A stretch of 33,947 nt of DNA. Source: Prevotella sp. (GTDB lineage Bacteria > Bacteroidota > Bacteroidia > Bacteroidales > Bacteroidaceae). Shown piece after piece: positions 25,112-31,848 of this stretch. Position 1 is the first letter of the stretch, and each line of letters begins with the position of its first letter. A program made the translations under genes and the position numbers. The notes beneath the pieces are model-generated. The model did not search any database. It was not told where the DNA came from and worked only from the letters and a program-made list of their open reading frames with translations. The stretch is from the NCBI GenBank assembly GCA_016281055.1, contig JAEEHW010000007.1, forward strand, positions 1 to 33,947. The letters are read 5' to 3'.

Positions 25112-26896
25112 TTATGCCTCAGCAACCTTGTCTATCCAACCCTGTATGTCATTGACAGAGGGCTTCTGCATATCCAATTTGAATTTCTTCACAATGTCTC
25201 CAATCTTCTGCTGCAAGCCCTGTGCCTTCTCGTCCTTTATATTCTGGACCATATTAAAACCAGCCTTGCGGAGCACTGGCACCCATTCCTCTGCAACACC
25301 AATCTCAGCCCACTCATCAACAGAACTTTGAGGAGTCTTTGCCTCAGGTTTCATTTGTGGGAAGAAGAGAACTTCTTGTATGAAAGCATTGCCTGTCATA
25401 AGCATCACCAATCTGTCTATGCCGATGCCGATGCCAGATGTTGGAGGCATACCATACTGCAATGCACGAAGGAAATCATGGTCAATGACCATTGCCTCAT
25501 CATCACCCTTGTCAGCAAGTTTCATCTGTTCTATGAAACGCTCTTCCTGATCTATCGGATCATTAAGTTCTGAATATGCATTAGCCAATTCCTTACCGTT
25601 CACCATCAACTCAAAGCGTTCTGTAAGTCCTGGCTTTGAACGGTGCATCTTTGTAAGCGGAGACATCTCCACTGGATAATCAGTAATGAATGTAGGCTGT
25701 ATAAACGTACCTTCGCAGAACTCGCCAAAGAGTTCGTCAATGAGTTTTCCCTTACCCATGGTTTCGTCCACGTCCATTCCCTTTTCCTTACAGAAAGCGC
25801 GTATCTCGTCTTCTGTCTTACCGTTGCAGTCAAAACCTGTCTTTTCCTTTATTGCATCAAGTATTGGCAGACGGCGGAACGGAGCTTTGAAAGATATCAC
25901 CTTTCCGTCTATTTCTGTTTCAGGCTTGCCATTTACAGCCACACATATTTCTTCAAGCAATTTCTCGGTAAACGACATCATCCAGTTGTAGTCCTTATAG
26001 CTTACATACAACTCCATGCATGTAAACTCAGGATTATGGTTTTTGTCCATACCCTCATTGCGGAAGTTCTTACCTATTTCATATACGCCCTCAAAACCGC
26101 CCACGATAAGACGCTTCAGGTAAAGCTCAGTAGCAATACGCATATACATAGGAATATTGAGAGCATTGAAATGCGTTATGAACGGACGTGCACTTGCACC
26201 ACCCGCAATGCTCTGCAGCGTAGGTGTCTCAACCTCGGTATAACCTGCCTCGTCAAGCACTCTGCGCAGGGTACGCACCACGGTGGCTCGCTTCAAGAAA
26301 GTGTCCTTTACGCCATCATTGACCACAAGGTCAACGTAACGCTGACGATAACGCAACTCTGGATCGTCAAACTTATCGTATGCCACGCCATCCTTGTATT
26401 TCACGATAGGCAATGGTTTCAACGACTTAGACAACATGGTCAACTCCATGGCATGAACTGATATTTCACCAGTCTGCGTACGGAATACATATCCTTTAAC
26501 ACCAACGAAGTCACCTATATCCATCAGTTTCTTAAAGACTTTATTATACAAGTCCTTATTCTCATCTGGACAGATGGCATCACGCTGCACATAAACCTGT
26601 ATGCGTCCTTTAGAATCCTGTATTTCCATAAAGCCTGCCTTACCCATTATACGGCGGCTCATCATACGTCCTGCAATGGAAACAACACGACTATTCTCAA
26701 GTGTTGCCTTACCCGGAACTTCATTTCCTTCCTCATCTTTTTCCGTAGGCAAATCAACAAAACTGCTTATTATCTCCGTAGAAAAAGCATCAGTGGTATA
26801 TTCCGCTGCTGGATATGGATCTATACCCATATTACGCAACTCCTGCAGACTCTCTCTGCGACCTATCTCCTGTTCTGAAAGTTCCAATATATTCAT
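25112..26896 (-). CDS. lysS: Lysyl-tRNA synthetase, class II, with C-terminal extension
   Basis: Charges tRNA-Lys. The 594-aa protein has an OB-fold anticodon domain (about residues 60-155), motif 2 in EIGKNFRNEGMDKNHNPEFT (273-292) and motif 3 in GIGIGIDRLVMLMTG (488-502). E. coli LysS ends shortly after motif 3, at a point matching about residue 518. Here another roughly 75 residues follow, including RKAGFNMVQNIKDEKAQGLQ and VNDIQGWIDKVAEA. They read like a small helix-hairpin-helix domain. It has its own promoter and leads gpsA and the HsdR-N-like gene. Confidence 0.95.
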   Translation of the reverse strand: MNILELSEQEIGRRESLQELRNMGIDPYPAAEYTTDAFSTEIISSFVDLPTEKDEEGNEVPGKATLENSRVVSIAGRMMSRRIMGKAGFMEIQDSKGRIQVYVQRDAICPDENKDLYNKVFKKLMDIGDFVGVKGYVFRTQTGEISVHAMELTMLSKSLKPLPIVKYKDGVAYDKFDDPELRYRQRYVDLVVNDGVKDTFLKRATVVRTLRRVLDEAGYTEVETPTLQSIAGGASARPFITHFNALNIPMYMRIATELYLKRLIVGGFEGVYEIGKNFRNEGMDKNHNPEFTCMELYVSYKDYNWMMSFTEKLLEEICVAVNGKPETEIDGKVISFKAPFRRLPILDAIKEKTGFDCNGKTEDEIRAFCKEKGMDVDETMGKGKLIDELFGEFCEGTFIQPTFITDYPVEMSPLTKMHRSKPGLTERFELMVNGKELANAYSELNDPIDQEERFIEQMKLADKGDDEAMVIDHDFLRALQYGMPPTSGIGIGIDRLVMLMTGNAFIQEVLFFPQMKPEAKTPQSSVDEWAEIGVAEEWVPVLRKAGFNMVQNIKDEKAQGLQQKIGDIVKKFKLDMQKPSVNDIQGWIDKVAEA

Positions 26897-26936
26897 TGGT
26901 CAATTTATTTTTTTTAGTGATTTATGCTTTATTCTG

Positions 26937-26967
26937 CAAAGTTACTAATTTTCCTTGAAACAACAAA
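26937..26967 (-). promoter_or_regulatory. Promoter for lysS-gpsA-HsdR-N
   Basis: Minus strand: TTTG (26967-26964), 19 nt, TAACTTTG (26944-26937); about 40 nt before the lysS ATG. It lies between PAP2 and lysS. Confidence 0.82.
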
Positions 26968-26988
26968 ATTATTTCCATCTAAAAACCA

Positions 26989-27612
26989 TCATACGCTCCA
27001 TATTACGGCATACATCAATATAATGACGATGACGCATACCGGCACCCATGTCTGTCTTGACGGTGTGACTGGTGTGAAATGCATGTATCTTACATGGAGC
27101 CAACGCAACAGCAGAACCACAAGGAAGGCATATACCAGTCCGCCGAGAATGTCACCCGGATAATGGAAACCGAGATAAACACGAGAATAGCATATCAGCA
27201 GCGTAAGCACCGCCATACTTATCGTAAGCAGTCTGCTACGCAGCCAGTGGGCCATGACGAACGTAAGCATCCACATGTTGGCACTGTGGGCTGAGGGAAA
27301 ACCGCAGCCGTTGCCATGCTTTCCGTTCACTATATGCACCATCGGCGCAATGGGGTTGTCTGGGTTGCTGGGGCGAAGCCTGCCTATCCACGGACGTATG
27401 ACCTGCGAATTGAGAAAGTCAGTGAAGAACATGCACACCCCCACCATCAGCAACACGCCAAGCACACCACGCCATGAATAGTTGCGCCACACCACATAGA
27501 GCAGCGAAACGTAAAGCGGCACCCACACCAGCTTTCCCGTAACCAGCCACAGAAACTGGTCGAGGAAGATGTTGTGAGTGCCGTTTACTGCAAAAAATAT
27601 CTGTTCGTCCAT
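26989..27612 (-). CDS. PAP2-family membrane phosphatase
   Basis: A 207-aa inner-membrane protein with about five or six hydrophobic segments. The three PAP2 motifs are present: R73-x6-RP (RPWIGRLRP), P106-S-A-H109 and S143-R-x5-H150-x3-D154 (SRVYLGFHYPGD). Such enzymes remove phosphate from lipid carriers or from lipid A; Bacteroides LpxF, a lipid A 4'-phosphatase, is of this type and size. LpxF, undecaprenyl-pyrophosphatase or another lipid phosphatase are all possible. The start codon directly abuts the nhaD stop, so the two are probably co-translated. Confidence 0.85.
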   Translation of the reverse strand: MDEQIFFAVNGTHNIFLDQFLWLVTGKLVWVPLYVSLLYVVWRNYSWRGVLGVLLMVGVCMFFTDFLNSQVIRPWIGRLRPSNPDNPIAPMVHIVNGKHGNGCGFPSAHSANMWMLTFVMAHWLRSRLLTISMAVLTLLICYSRVYLGFHYPGDILGGLVYAFLVVLLLRWLHVRYMHFTPVTPSRQTWVPVCVIVIILMYAVIWSV

Positions 27613-28923
27613 TTAGAATAAATATGCCTTTTCAAACCAGTAGCACAGGATGCCCGCCACATAACCCACGAAGGCAATCCATGTGACATTCTTCATATAC
27701 CATCCGAAACTGATGCGTTCCAGTCCCATCACCACCACGCCGGCAGCACTTCCGATGATGAGCATCGAACCGCCGACTCCGGCGCAATATGCCAGCAACT
27801 GCCAGAAGATGCCGTCAACGGCGAGGTTGACTGAATTCGGATCAATGGCGTACATCTTCATAGCCCCTGCCACGAGAGGTACATTGTCAACGATTGATGA
27901 CAGTATGCCTATTGCACCCGTAACAAGGAAATCATTGCCTACGGCCTCGTCGAGCCACTTCCCAACAGAGGTAAGCACTCCTATCTCGCTGAGCACTGCC
28001 ACAGCCATCAGTATGCCAAGGAAGAACATTATGGTTGACAAGTCTATGCGCGAGAGCATCTTGGTAACACGTTTTGCCATAGGGTCATGTTCTTCTTTCT
28101 GGCGATAAATTATCTCCGTCACGCACCACAACACACCGAGTACTCCGAGTATGCCCATGAATGCCGGCAACTCTGTCAGTGTATGAAACACCGGTACGAA
28201 ACACAGTCCACCTACGCCGAGCCAGAATATCATTATGCGCTCGTTCTTTGTCAGGTGACTTATCTCCGCCTCATGCTCGTCAACCACCTTAGGCAGTTCT
28301 CCTTTCAGATGCATCTGCATGACAGCTGTCGGTACTATGAAAGCGATAAATGATGGCACAATGATTTCAGAAATCACACCCAGCGCCGTAATCATCTTTC
28401 CATTCCAAAGCATGATGGTGGTAACATCTCCTATCGGTGAGAACGCCCCACCAGCGTTGGCAGCAATGATTACACATACGGCATACCAGATACGGTCCTT
28501 CGGATCCTGCACCAGTTTTCGCAGTATCATTATCATTACTATGGAAGTGGTGAGATTGTCGAGAACAGCCGAGAGAATAGCCGTCATAAACGCTATCTTC
28601 CACAGCAATGAGCGTTTGGTCTTTGATGCCAGGGCACTGCGTACCCAGTTGAACCCTCCATGCTGATCCACGACTTCTACGATTGTCATGGCTCCCATAA
28701 GGAAGAACAGTGTCGTGCCAGCTTCGCCAAGATTCTTCTCTATGGCTTCACTCAATTCAAATCCCTGAATACCAAGTTCCTCATAGCCACACGCCAGAAG
28801 CGTCCAGCATACTACACACATTAGAACGGCAATGGCCGCCTTGTTGATTTTTGTCACGCTCTCAAGGGCAATGAATGCATAGCCTATGACAAAAGCGCAC
28901 ACAATAATTGTAATAAGTGACAT
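27613..28923 (-). CDS. nhaD: NhaD-type sodium/proton antiporter
   Basis: A 436-aa inner-membrane antiporter of the ion transporter superfamily, with about twelve hydrophobic segments. Two conserved acidic helix-break motifs are seen: LSAVLDNLTTSIVMIMIL in the first half and LSSIVDNVPLVAGAM in the second, the inverted-repeat pair that forms the ion site. AANAGGAFSPIGDVTTIMLW is another NhaD signature. It exports Na+ (or Li+) in exchange for H+. It is followed with no gap by the PAP2 gene. Confidence 0.92.
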   Translation of the reverse strand: MSLITIIVCAFVIGYAFIALESVTKINKAAIAVLMCVVCWTLLACGYEELGIQGFELSEAIEKNLGEAGTTLFFLMGAMTIVEVVDQHGGFNWVRSALASKTKRSLLWKIAFMTAILSAVLDNLTTSIVMIMILRKLVQDPKDRIWYAVCVIIAANAGGAFSPIGDVTTIMLWNGKMITALGVISEIIVPSFIAFIVPTAVMQMHLKGELPKVVDEHEAEISHLTKNERIMIFWLGVGGLCFVPVFHTLTELPAFMGILGVLGVLWCVTEIIYRQKEEHDPMAKRVTKMLSRIDLSTIMFFLGILMAVAVLSEIGVLTSVGKWLDEAVGNDFLVTGAIGILSSIVDNVPLVAGAMKMYAIDPNSVNLAVDGIFWQLLAYCAGVGGSMLIIGSAAGVVVMGLERISFGWYMKNVTWIAFVGYVAGILCYWFEKAYLF

Positions 28924-28981
28924 TTTTTATAGTAATTGTAGATTTAAAGTGTTTTGCAAACTCGACTTTGCAATTTAAATA

Positions 28982-28989
28982 CAAAATTA
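28982..28989 (-). promoter_or_regulatory. Probable -7 box for nhaD-PAP2
   Basis: TAATTTTG on the minus strand, 59 nt before the nhaD ATG. No clear TTTG is found 19-21 nt upstream, so the match is partial. Confidence 0.5.
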
Positions 28990-29096
28990 CTAAAAAACTT
29001 TCATAAACGTATCATTTGCCGTTATATTTTACATAATTTAATATTTCGGCTTATAAAAATGAATGAAGAATCCCTTACGGGAAGTGAAAGGAAGTG

Positions 29097-29194
29097 AAAA
29101 ATGAAAAGTGAAAAGTGAATAATACAAGTAACGTTTAGACTCATCATCAAGTCTGTGTCATCAACGTATTATTCACTTTTCACTATTCACTTCC
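29097..29194. repeat. Inverted repeat of GTGAAAA-type heptads
   Basis: 29097-29125 pairs with 29166-29194 at 25 of 29 positions; the inner 18 bp are perfect (GTGAAAAGTGAATAATAC at 29108-29125 with 29166-29183). The arms are made of 7-nt units such as GTGAAAA, ATGAAAA, GTGAATA. The loop is 40 nt. Confidence 0.75.
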
Positions 29195-29225
29195 CCTCCC
29201 CCCACGGGGGAGGCAGGTGGGGGCT

Positions 29226-30869
29226 TTACTGATTCAGGAACATATTTACTATCTGGTTGGCGTCAGCCATCGTGATTGCAGGTTTACCGTTATTGTCGGT
29301 ATCTCCGTTCACGTTGGCATTGTCAACGTCAAAGTCGGAAGGTTTGTCGGTGGCAAGGAAATAGTTCACCACGGCATTGGCGTCAGCCATAGTGATTGCA
29401 CCGTCATTGTTCACGTCGCCCAGATGTGAAATGCGCACGGTCTTGAGACTGCCAACTACGTTGCCGTCCTTGTCGCACACGGCGTGGTTCTCGAACTTCG
29501 CTCCTACAGGCGCAGTCAGTGAAAGGCCGTCACTGAGAACAAGGTCATCTATGTCGCTGATGGCAGATGTGCTGGCCATAATGCTGACATCGGTCATGCC
29601 GCCGCTTACGTAGAGTTTATTTCGGTACAGAATACGTCGTGTCTTGCCATCTACGATTATAGGCCGCGTTTTTCCCAATATACCTGTAATGACAAGCATA
29701 TTCAAGTTAGCACCATCTATTATCCTGATGTCACAGGCACTATTTCTTGTCATAGATATGCCAGTGGTGCAAAGCCCCCAATCCAGTTTGCCGGGCCCGG
29801 CAATGGTCAGGTCGCCGTTGCTCACTATACCTGTATCCGCCGCGGCTATGAAGTTGCTTCCCACAAGGTGTATGGCGAGGCTGTCCATGGTGCTTTTTAT
29901 TCCGTTAGTACCTTCTGTTAATTTGTCAAAAAAGATGCGGCAGTCGGTAAGCGTCAGTGTCTTTGTCTCGTCATCGTAAGTGGCAGTGCCCTCTGAGATG
30001 TAGCGACCGACGATGTTGTCACAATTGGCTGATGTCACTGGCACACCGCCAAACCACAGGCCGTATTTCGTGACCGGTCCAATCTTCATACTCGGACAAT
30101 CTACACCGTCAACGGTGATAAGTCTACCTCGCTTTAAGTGTGGAGGCTCCGCTGGTTCATAAATATCTATACCGTCACTAAAAACAAATTCTTTAATTGC
30201 TTCTATACAAGGTAAAGAAGAATCCGGGAATTTTTCTGCTTCCAAAAGTGTTTGCTCACCGAACACCTCAATTGTCACGTTACCTGTTCTTTCTGCTGCT
30301 TCTCCCATGTAGGTTCCCACTATACACTCATATCCTTTCAAATCAAGATGTGCATCATTGGTAACGCTCATTTTTTGATAATTTATACTATTAAAATTAA
30401 TGGAAGCACTAGCCGTCACTTTCAATGTACAGCCACTCACTGTCAAATTACAATTATCAAGGTTTATTCCGAATAAACCTTTATTATCCAGAAACCCGTT
30501 TATAGACAGTGTGCCACTACCATTTATAATGAGATTACCAGACGCATCTATAATCTTACTGCTTTCTGCACTAGAAGAAAGACTGTTCGTACCAATCACA
30601 TTTATCGTCAATCCCTCTATTTCGCTTTCAATTTGACTTACAATATTACGCGTCATAGTTGCATTGTCCAGCGTCAAAGTCTTAGTTGACGGATTATATT
30701 TTACGGTGCCGCTCACACCATTAATGACCGACAGGTCATCTTTGTTTGCATCAGTCACTCGCGTACCACAAATCACTAGGTCATAGCTCGCTGCACTGAC
30801 GTTCATGACCGTTGTCACGAGGAATAAGATTAGGAGACAAATTCGCCTCATTCTGTTTTTTGTTTTCAT
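29226..30869 (-). CDS. Secreted two-repeat protein ending in a dockerin-like domain
   Basis: A 547-aa exported protein. Signal peptide: residues 1-26 (RRICLLILFLVTTVMNVSA). Two related modules follow: about 29-265, starting YDLVICGTRVTDANKDDL, and about 268-480, starting YGLWFGGVPVTSANCDNI. Each then has a TLTL strand motif and stretches that look like beta-helix rungs (GNLIINGSGTLSING; NGDLTIAGPGKLDW). Residues 484-547 form a dockerin-type pair of calcium loops. The first is regular (DVNNDGAITMAD); the second is DTDNNGKPAITMAD, two residues longer than normal. No cohesin is visible here. The modules resemble carbohydrate-binding beta-helix proteins, but the function is not known. The start may be Met1 or Met7. 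Confidence 0.75.
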   Translation of the reverse strand: MKTKNRMRRICLLILFLVTTVMNVSAASYDLVICGTRVTDANKDDLSVINGVSGTVKYNPSTKTLTLDNATMTRNIVSQIESEIEGLTINVIGTNSLSSSAESSKIIDASGNLIINGSGTLSINGFLDNKGLFGINLDNCNLTVSGCTLKVTASASINFNSINYQKMSVTNDAHLDLKGYECIVGTYMGEAAERTGNVTIEVFGEQTLLEAEKFPDSSLPCIEAIKEFVFSDGIDIYEPAEPPHLKRGRLITVDGVDCPSMKIGPVTKYGLWFGGVPVTSANCDNIVGRYISEGTATYDDETKTLTLTDCRIFFDKLTEGTNGIKSTMDSLAIHLVGSNFIAAADTGIVSNGDLTIAGPGKLDWGLCTTGISMTRNSACDIRIIDGANLNMLVITGILGKTRPIIVDGKTRRILYRNKLYVSGGMTDVSIMASTSAISDIDDLVLSDGLSLTAPVGAKFENHAVCDKDGNVVGSLKTVRISHLGDVNNDGAITMADANAVVNYFLATDKPSDFDVDNANVNGDTDNNGKPAITMADANQIVNMFLNQ

Positions 30870-30923
30870 CGTTTTATTCTTTATGTTTGTATGTTATTTA
30901 TTTCGATAATAATTTCATGAATA

Positions 30924-30956
30924 ATTACATGGGGATTATATGGACATTATATGTTT
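30924..30956. repeat. Three 11-nt direct repeats in the dockerin-gene leader
   Basis: ATTACATGGGG, ATTATATGGAC and ATTATATGTTT follow each other without gaps. They lie in the untranslated leader of the dockerin gene. Confidence 0.55.
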
Positions 30957-30960
30957 CAAA

Positions 30961-31001
30961 GCGAGGGTCTGCTTTAGCAGGCTCGCGGTCGCTTAAAGCG
31001 A
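30961..31001 (-). promoter_or_regulatory. Two adjacent hairpins in the dockerin-gene 5' leader
   Basis: Hairpin one: GCGAG...CTCGC arms with an inner CTGCTTTAGCAG (30961-30985). Hairpin two: TCGCTTAAAGCGA (30989-31001). Both lie 12-50 nt downstream of the -7 box, early in a leader of about 135 nt, and could affect mRNA stability or attenuation. No T-run follows them in the direction of transcription. Confidence 0.5.
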
Positions 31002-31012
31002 TTTCCTGAGTG

Positions 31013-31044
31013 CAAAGTTACAATTATTTCATGAAACCGCCAAA
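31013..31044 (-). promoter_or_regulatory. Promoter for the dockerin-domain gene
   Basis: Minus strand: TTTG (31044-31041), 20 nt, TAACTTTG (31020-31013). It lies about 143 nt before the start codon, giving an unusually long leader for this window. Confidence 0.8.
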
Positions 31045-31045
31045 T

Positions 31046-31133
31046 AAAATTGAAAGATTGAAGGATTGAAAAGTTGAAGCACATGGCAACACGGAAAGCT
31101 TCAATTCTTCAATCCTTCAGTCCTTCAATTTTT
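31046..31133. repeat. Inverted repeat of ATTGAAGG-type octads
   Basis: The 35-nt arms 31046-31080 and 31099-31133 match at about 30 of 35 positions around an 18-nt loop. The left arm is built of octads (ATTGAAAG, ATTGAAGG, ATTGAAAA) and the right arm of their complements (CCTTCAAT, TCTTCAAT). More octads continue to 31156, and eight T follow at 31160-31167. Confidence 0.75.
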
Positions 31134-31280
31134 TCAATTCTTCAATTCTTCAATCCTTATTTTTTTTGTCCAATTTCTCCACTGTCAAGAAAACTCATTT
31201 TAAGCGAGGATAAAGAACTCGGTGGACAACATTCCCAGAAAAGGGGTACAATGCGATAGAGAGGCCTTAAAACGCTTTTT

Positions 31281-31385
31281 TCAATTCAGAATTCAGAATT
31301 CATAATGCATAATTGGGCCATGCAGGATAATAAATGCGAACTATACGTAATAATTGTGCATTGTGCATTATGCATTGTGCATTGA
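31281..31385. repeat. Inverted repeat of AGAATTC/GCATTGT-type heptads
   Basis: The left arm 31281-31315 splits into five 7-mers (TCAATTC, AGAATTC, AGAATTC, ATAATGC, ATAATTG). The right arm 31351-31385 is TAATTGT, GCATTGT, GCATTAT, GCATTGT, GCATTGA. The arms pair at 27 of 35 positions, with a 35-nt loop. Confidence 0.7.
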
Positions 31386-31392
31386 AAAGGCT

Positions 31393-31477
31393 GTAAAAGC
31401 AGCCAAATTACACTGTAATAGCTATCAGATAGCCCAGTAATACGACAGCTTTTACCATGCAATATGATAGCTTTTAC
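31393..31477. repeat. Four-unit 22-bp array C (GTAAAAGCT core)
   Basis: Units start at 31393, 31415, 31437 and 31459, an exact 22-bp step: GTAAAAGCAGCCAAATTAC, GTAATAGCTATCAGATAGC, GTAATACGACAGCTTTTAC and GCAATATGATAGCTTTTAC. The first matches the last unit of array A (2647) at 16 of 19 positions. AGCTTTTAC recurs at 31447 and 31469, also 22 bp apart. The array lies about 320 bp before the rhaB -7 box and 8 bp after the heptad repeat. Confidence 0.75.
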
Positions 31478-31568
31478 AGCGCATTAAGAAAACTTTACAT
31501 TTTTAACATTTGCCTAAATGTCGGATTTCAGACATCCAAGGATAATGTGAACTTGGCATTTTTCTTAT

Positions 31569-31638
31569 CGTTAATGCCATAAATATTAACCATTAATGTC
31601 ATTAATAATCTTTGGGTAAAGCATTAACGGTATTAACG
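31569..31638. promoter_or_regulatory. TTAAC/TTAAT cluster, possible operator of rhaB
   Basis: Six TTAAC or TTAAT cores lie within 70 bp. CGTTAATGC (31569-31577) has an exact inverted partner GCATTAACG (31621-31629), and GGTATTAACG follows at 31629-31638. The position, 157 bp or more before the rhaB -7 box, would suit an activator of AraC or other type. Inference only. Confidence 0.4.
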
Positions 31639-31794
31639 TAAAAAAAGATCACTATGTATCACAGAGAACAAATACCATTATATATGACTTCATTTCATGA
31701 CAAAAAACATCGAATTAACCAGAGAAAGTACACTTTTATTATTTTTTCACAAAAAAAAATCACGGAGAAAACGCTCTATGTCATTTTTTTTCCG

Positions 31795-31802
31795 TACCTT
31801 TG
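31795..31802 (+). promoter_or_regulatory. -7 box for the rhamnose genes
   Basis: TACCTTTG lies 46 nt before the rhaB ATG. No TTTG is found at the usual distance upstream, which would fit an activator-dependent promoter. Confidence 0.65.
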
Positions 31803-31848
31803 CACACAAGACTAATAAAAATACTAACTATACTACCATAAACGTACT

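Larger units (their letters stand above)
28924..29225. other. 302-bp intergenic region between nhaD and the dockerin gene
   Basis: No gene seen. It holds the probable nhaD -7 box, an AT-rich stretch (28990-29060), a heptad-built inverted repeat (29097-29194), and a C/G-rich stretch (29195-29222, CTCCCCCCACGGGGGAGG) just after the dockerin gene stop. The inverted repeat may end transcription of the dockerin gene. Confidence 0.65.
30870..31848. other. 979-bp intergenic region between the dockerin gene and rhaB
   Basis: No convincing gene. In order it contains the dockerin-gene leader with three 11-nt repeats (30924-30956) and two hairpins (30961-31001), that gene's promoter (31013-31044), an octad inverted repeat (31046-31133) followed by a T-run to 31167, a heptad inverted repeat (31281-31385), 22-bp array C (31393-31477), a TTAAC/TTAAT cluster (31569-31638) and a rhaB -7 box (31795-31802). 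A 77-codon frame at 31697-31930 overlaps rhaB and is not supported. Confidence 0.7.

Noticed and set aside
25643..26461. A 272-codon plus-strand frame inside lysS
   Set aside because: Antisense to a conserved synthetase; composition is His/Leu/Cys-heavy with no recognisable motif.
29195..29222. C-rich/G-rich stretch as a G-quadruplex or terminator
   Set aside because: The runs are short and uneven, and no T-run follows in the direction of dockerin-gene transcription; evidence is too thin.
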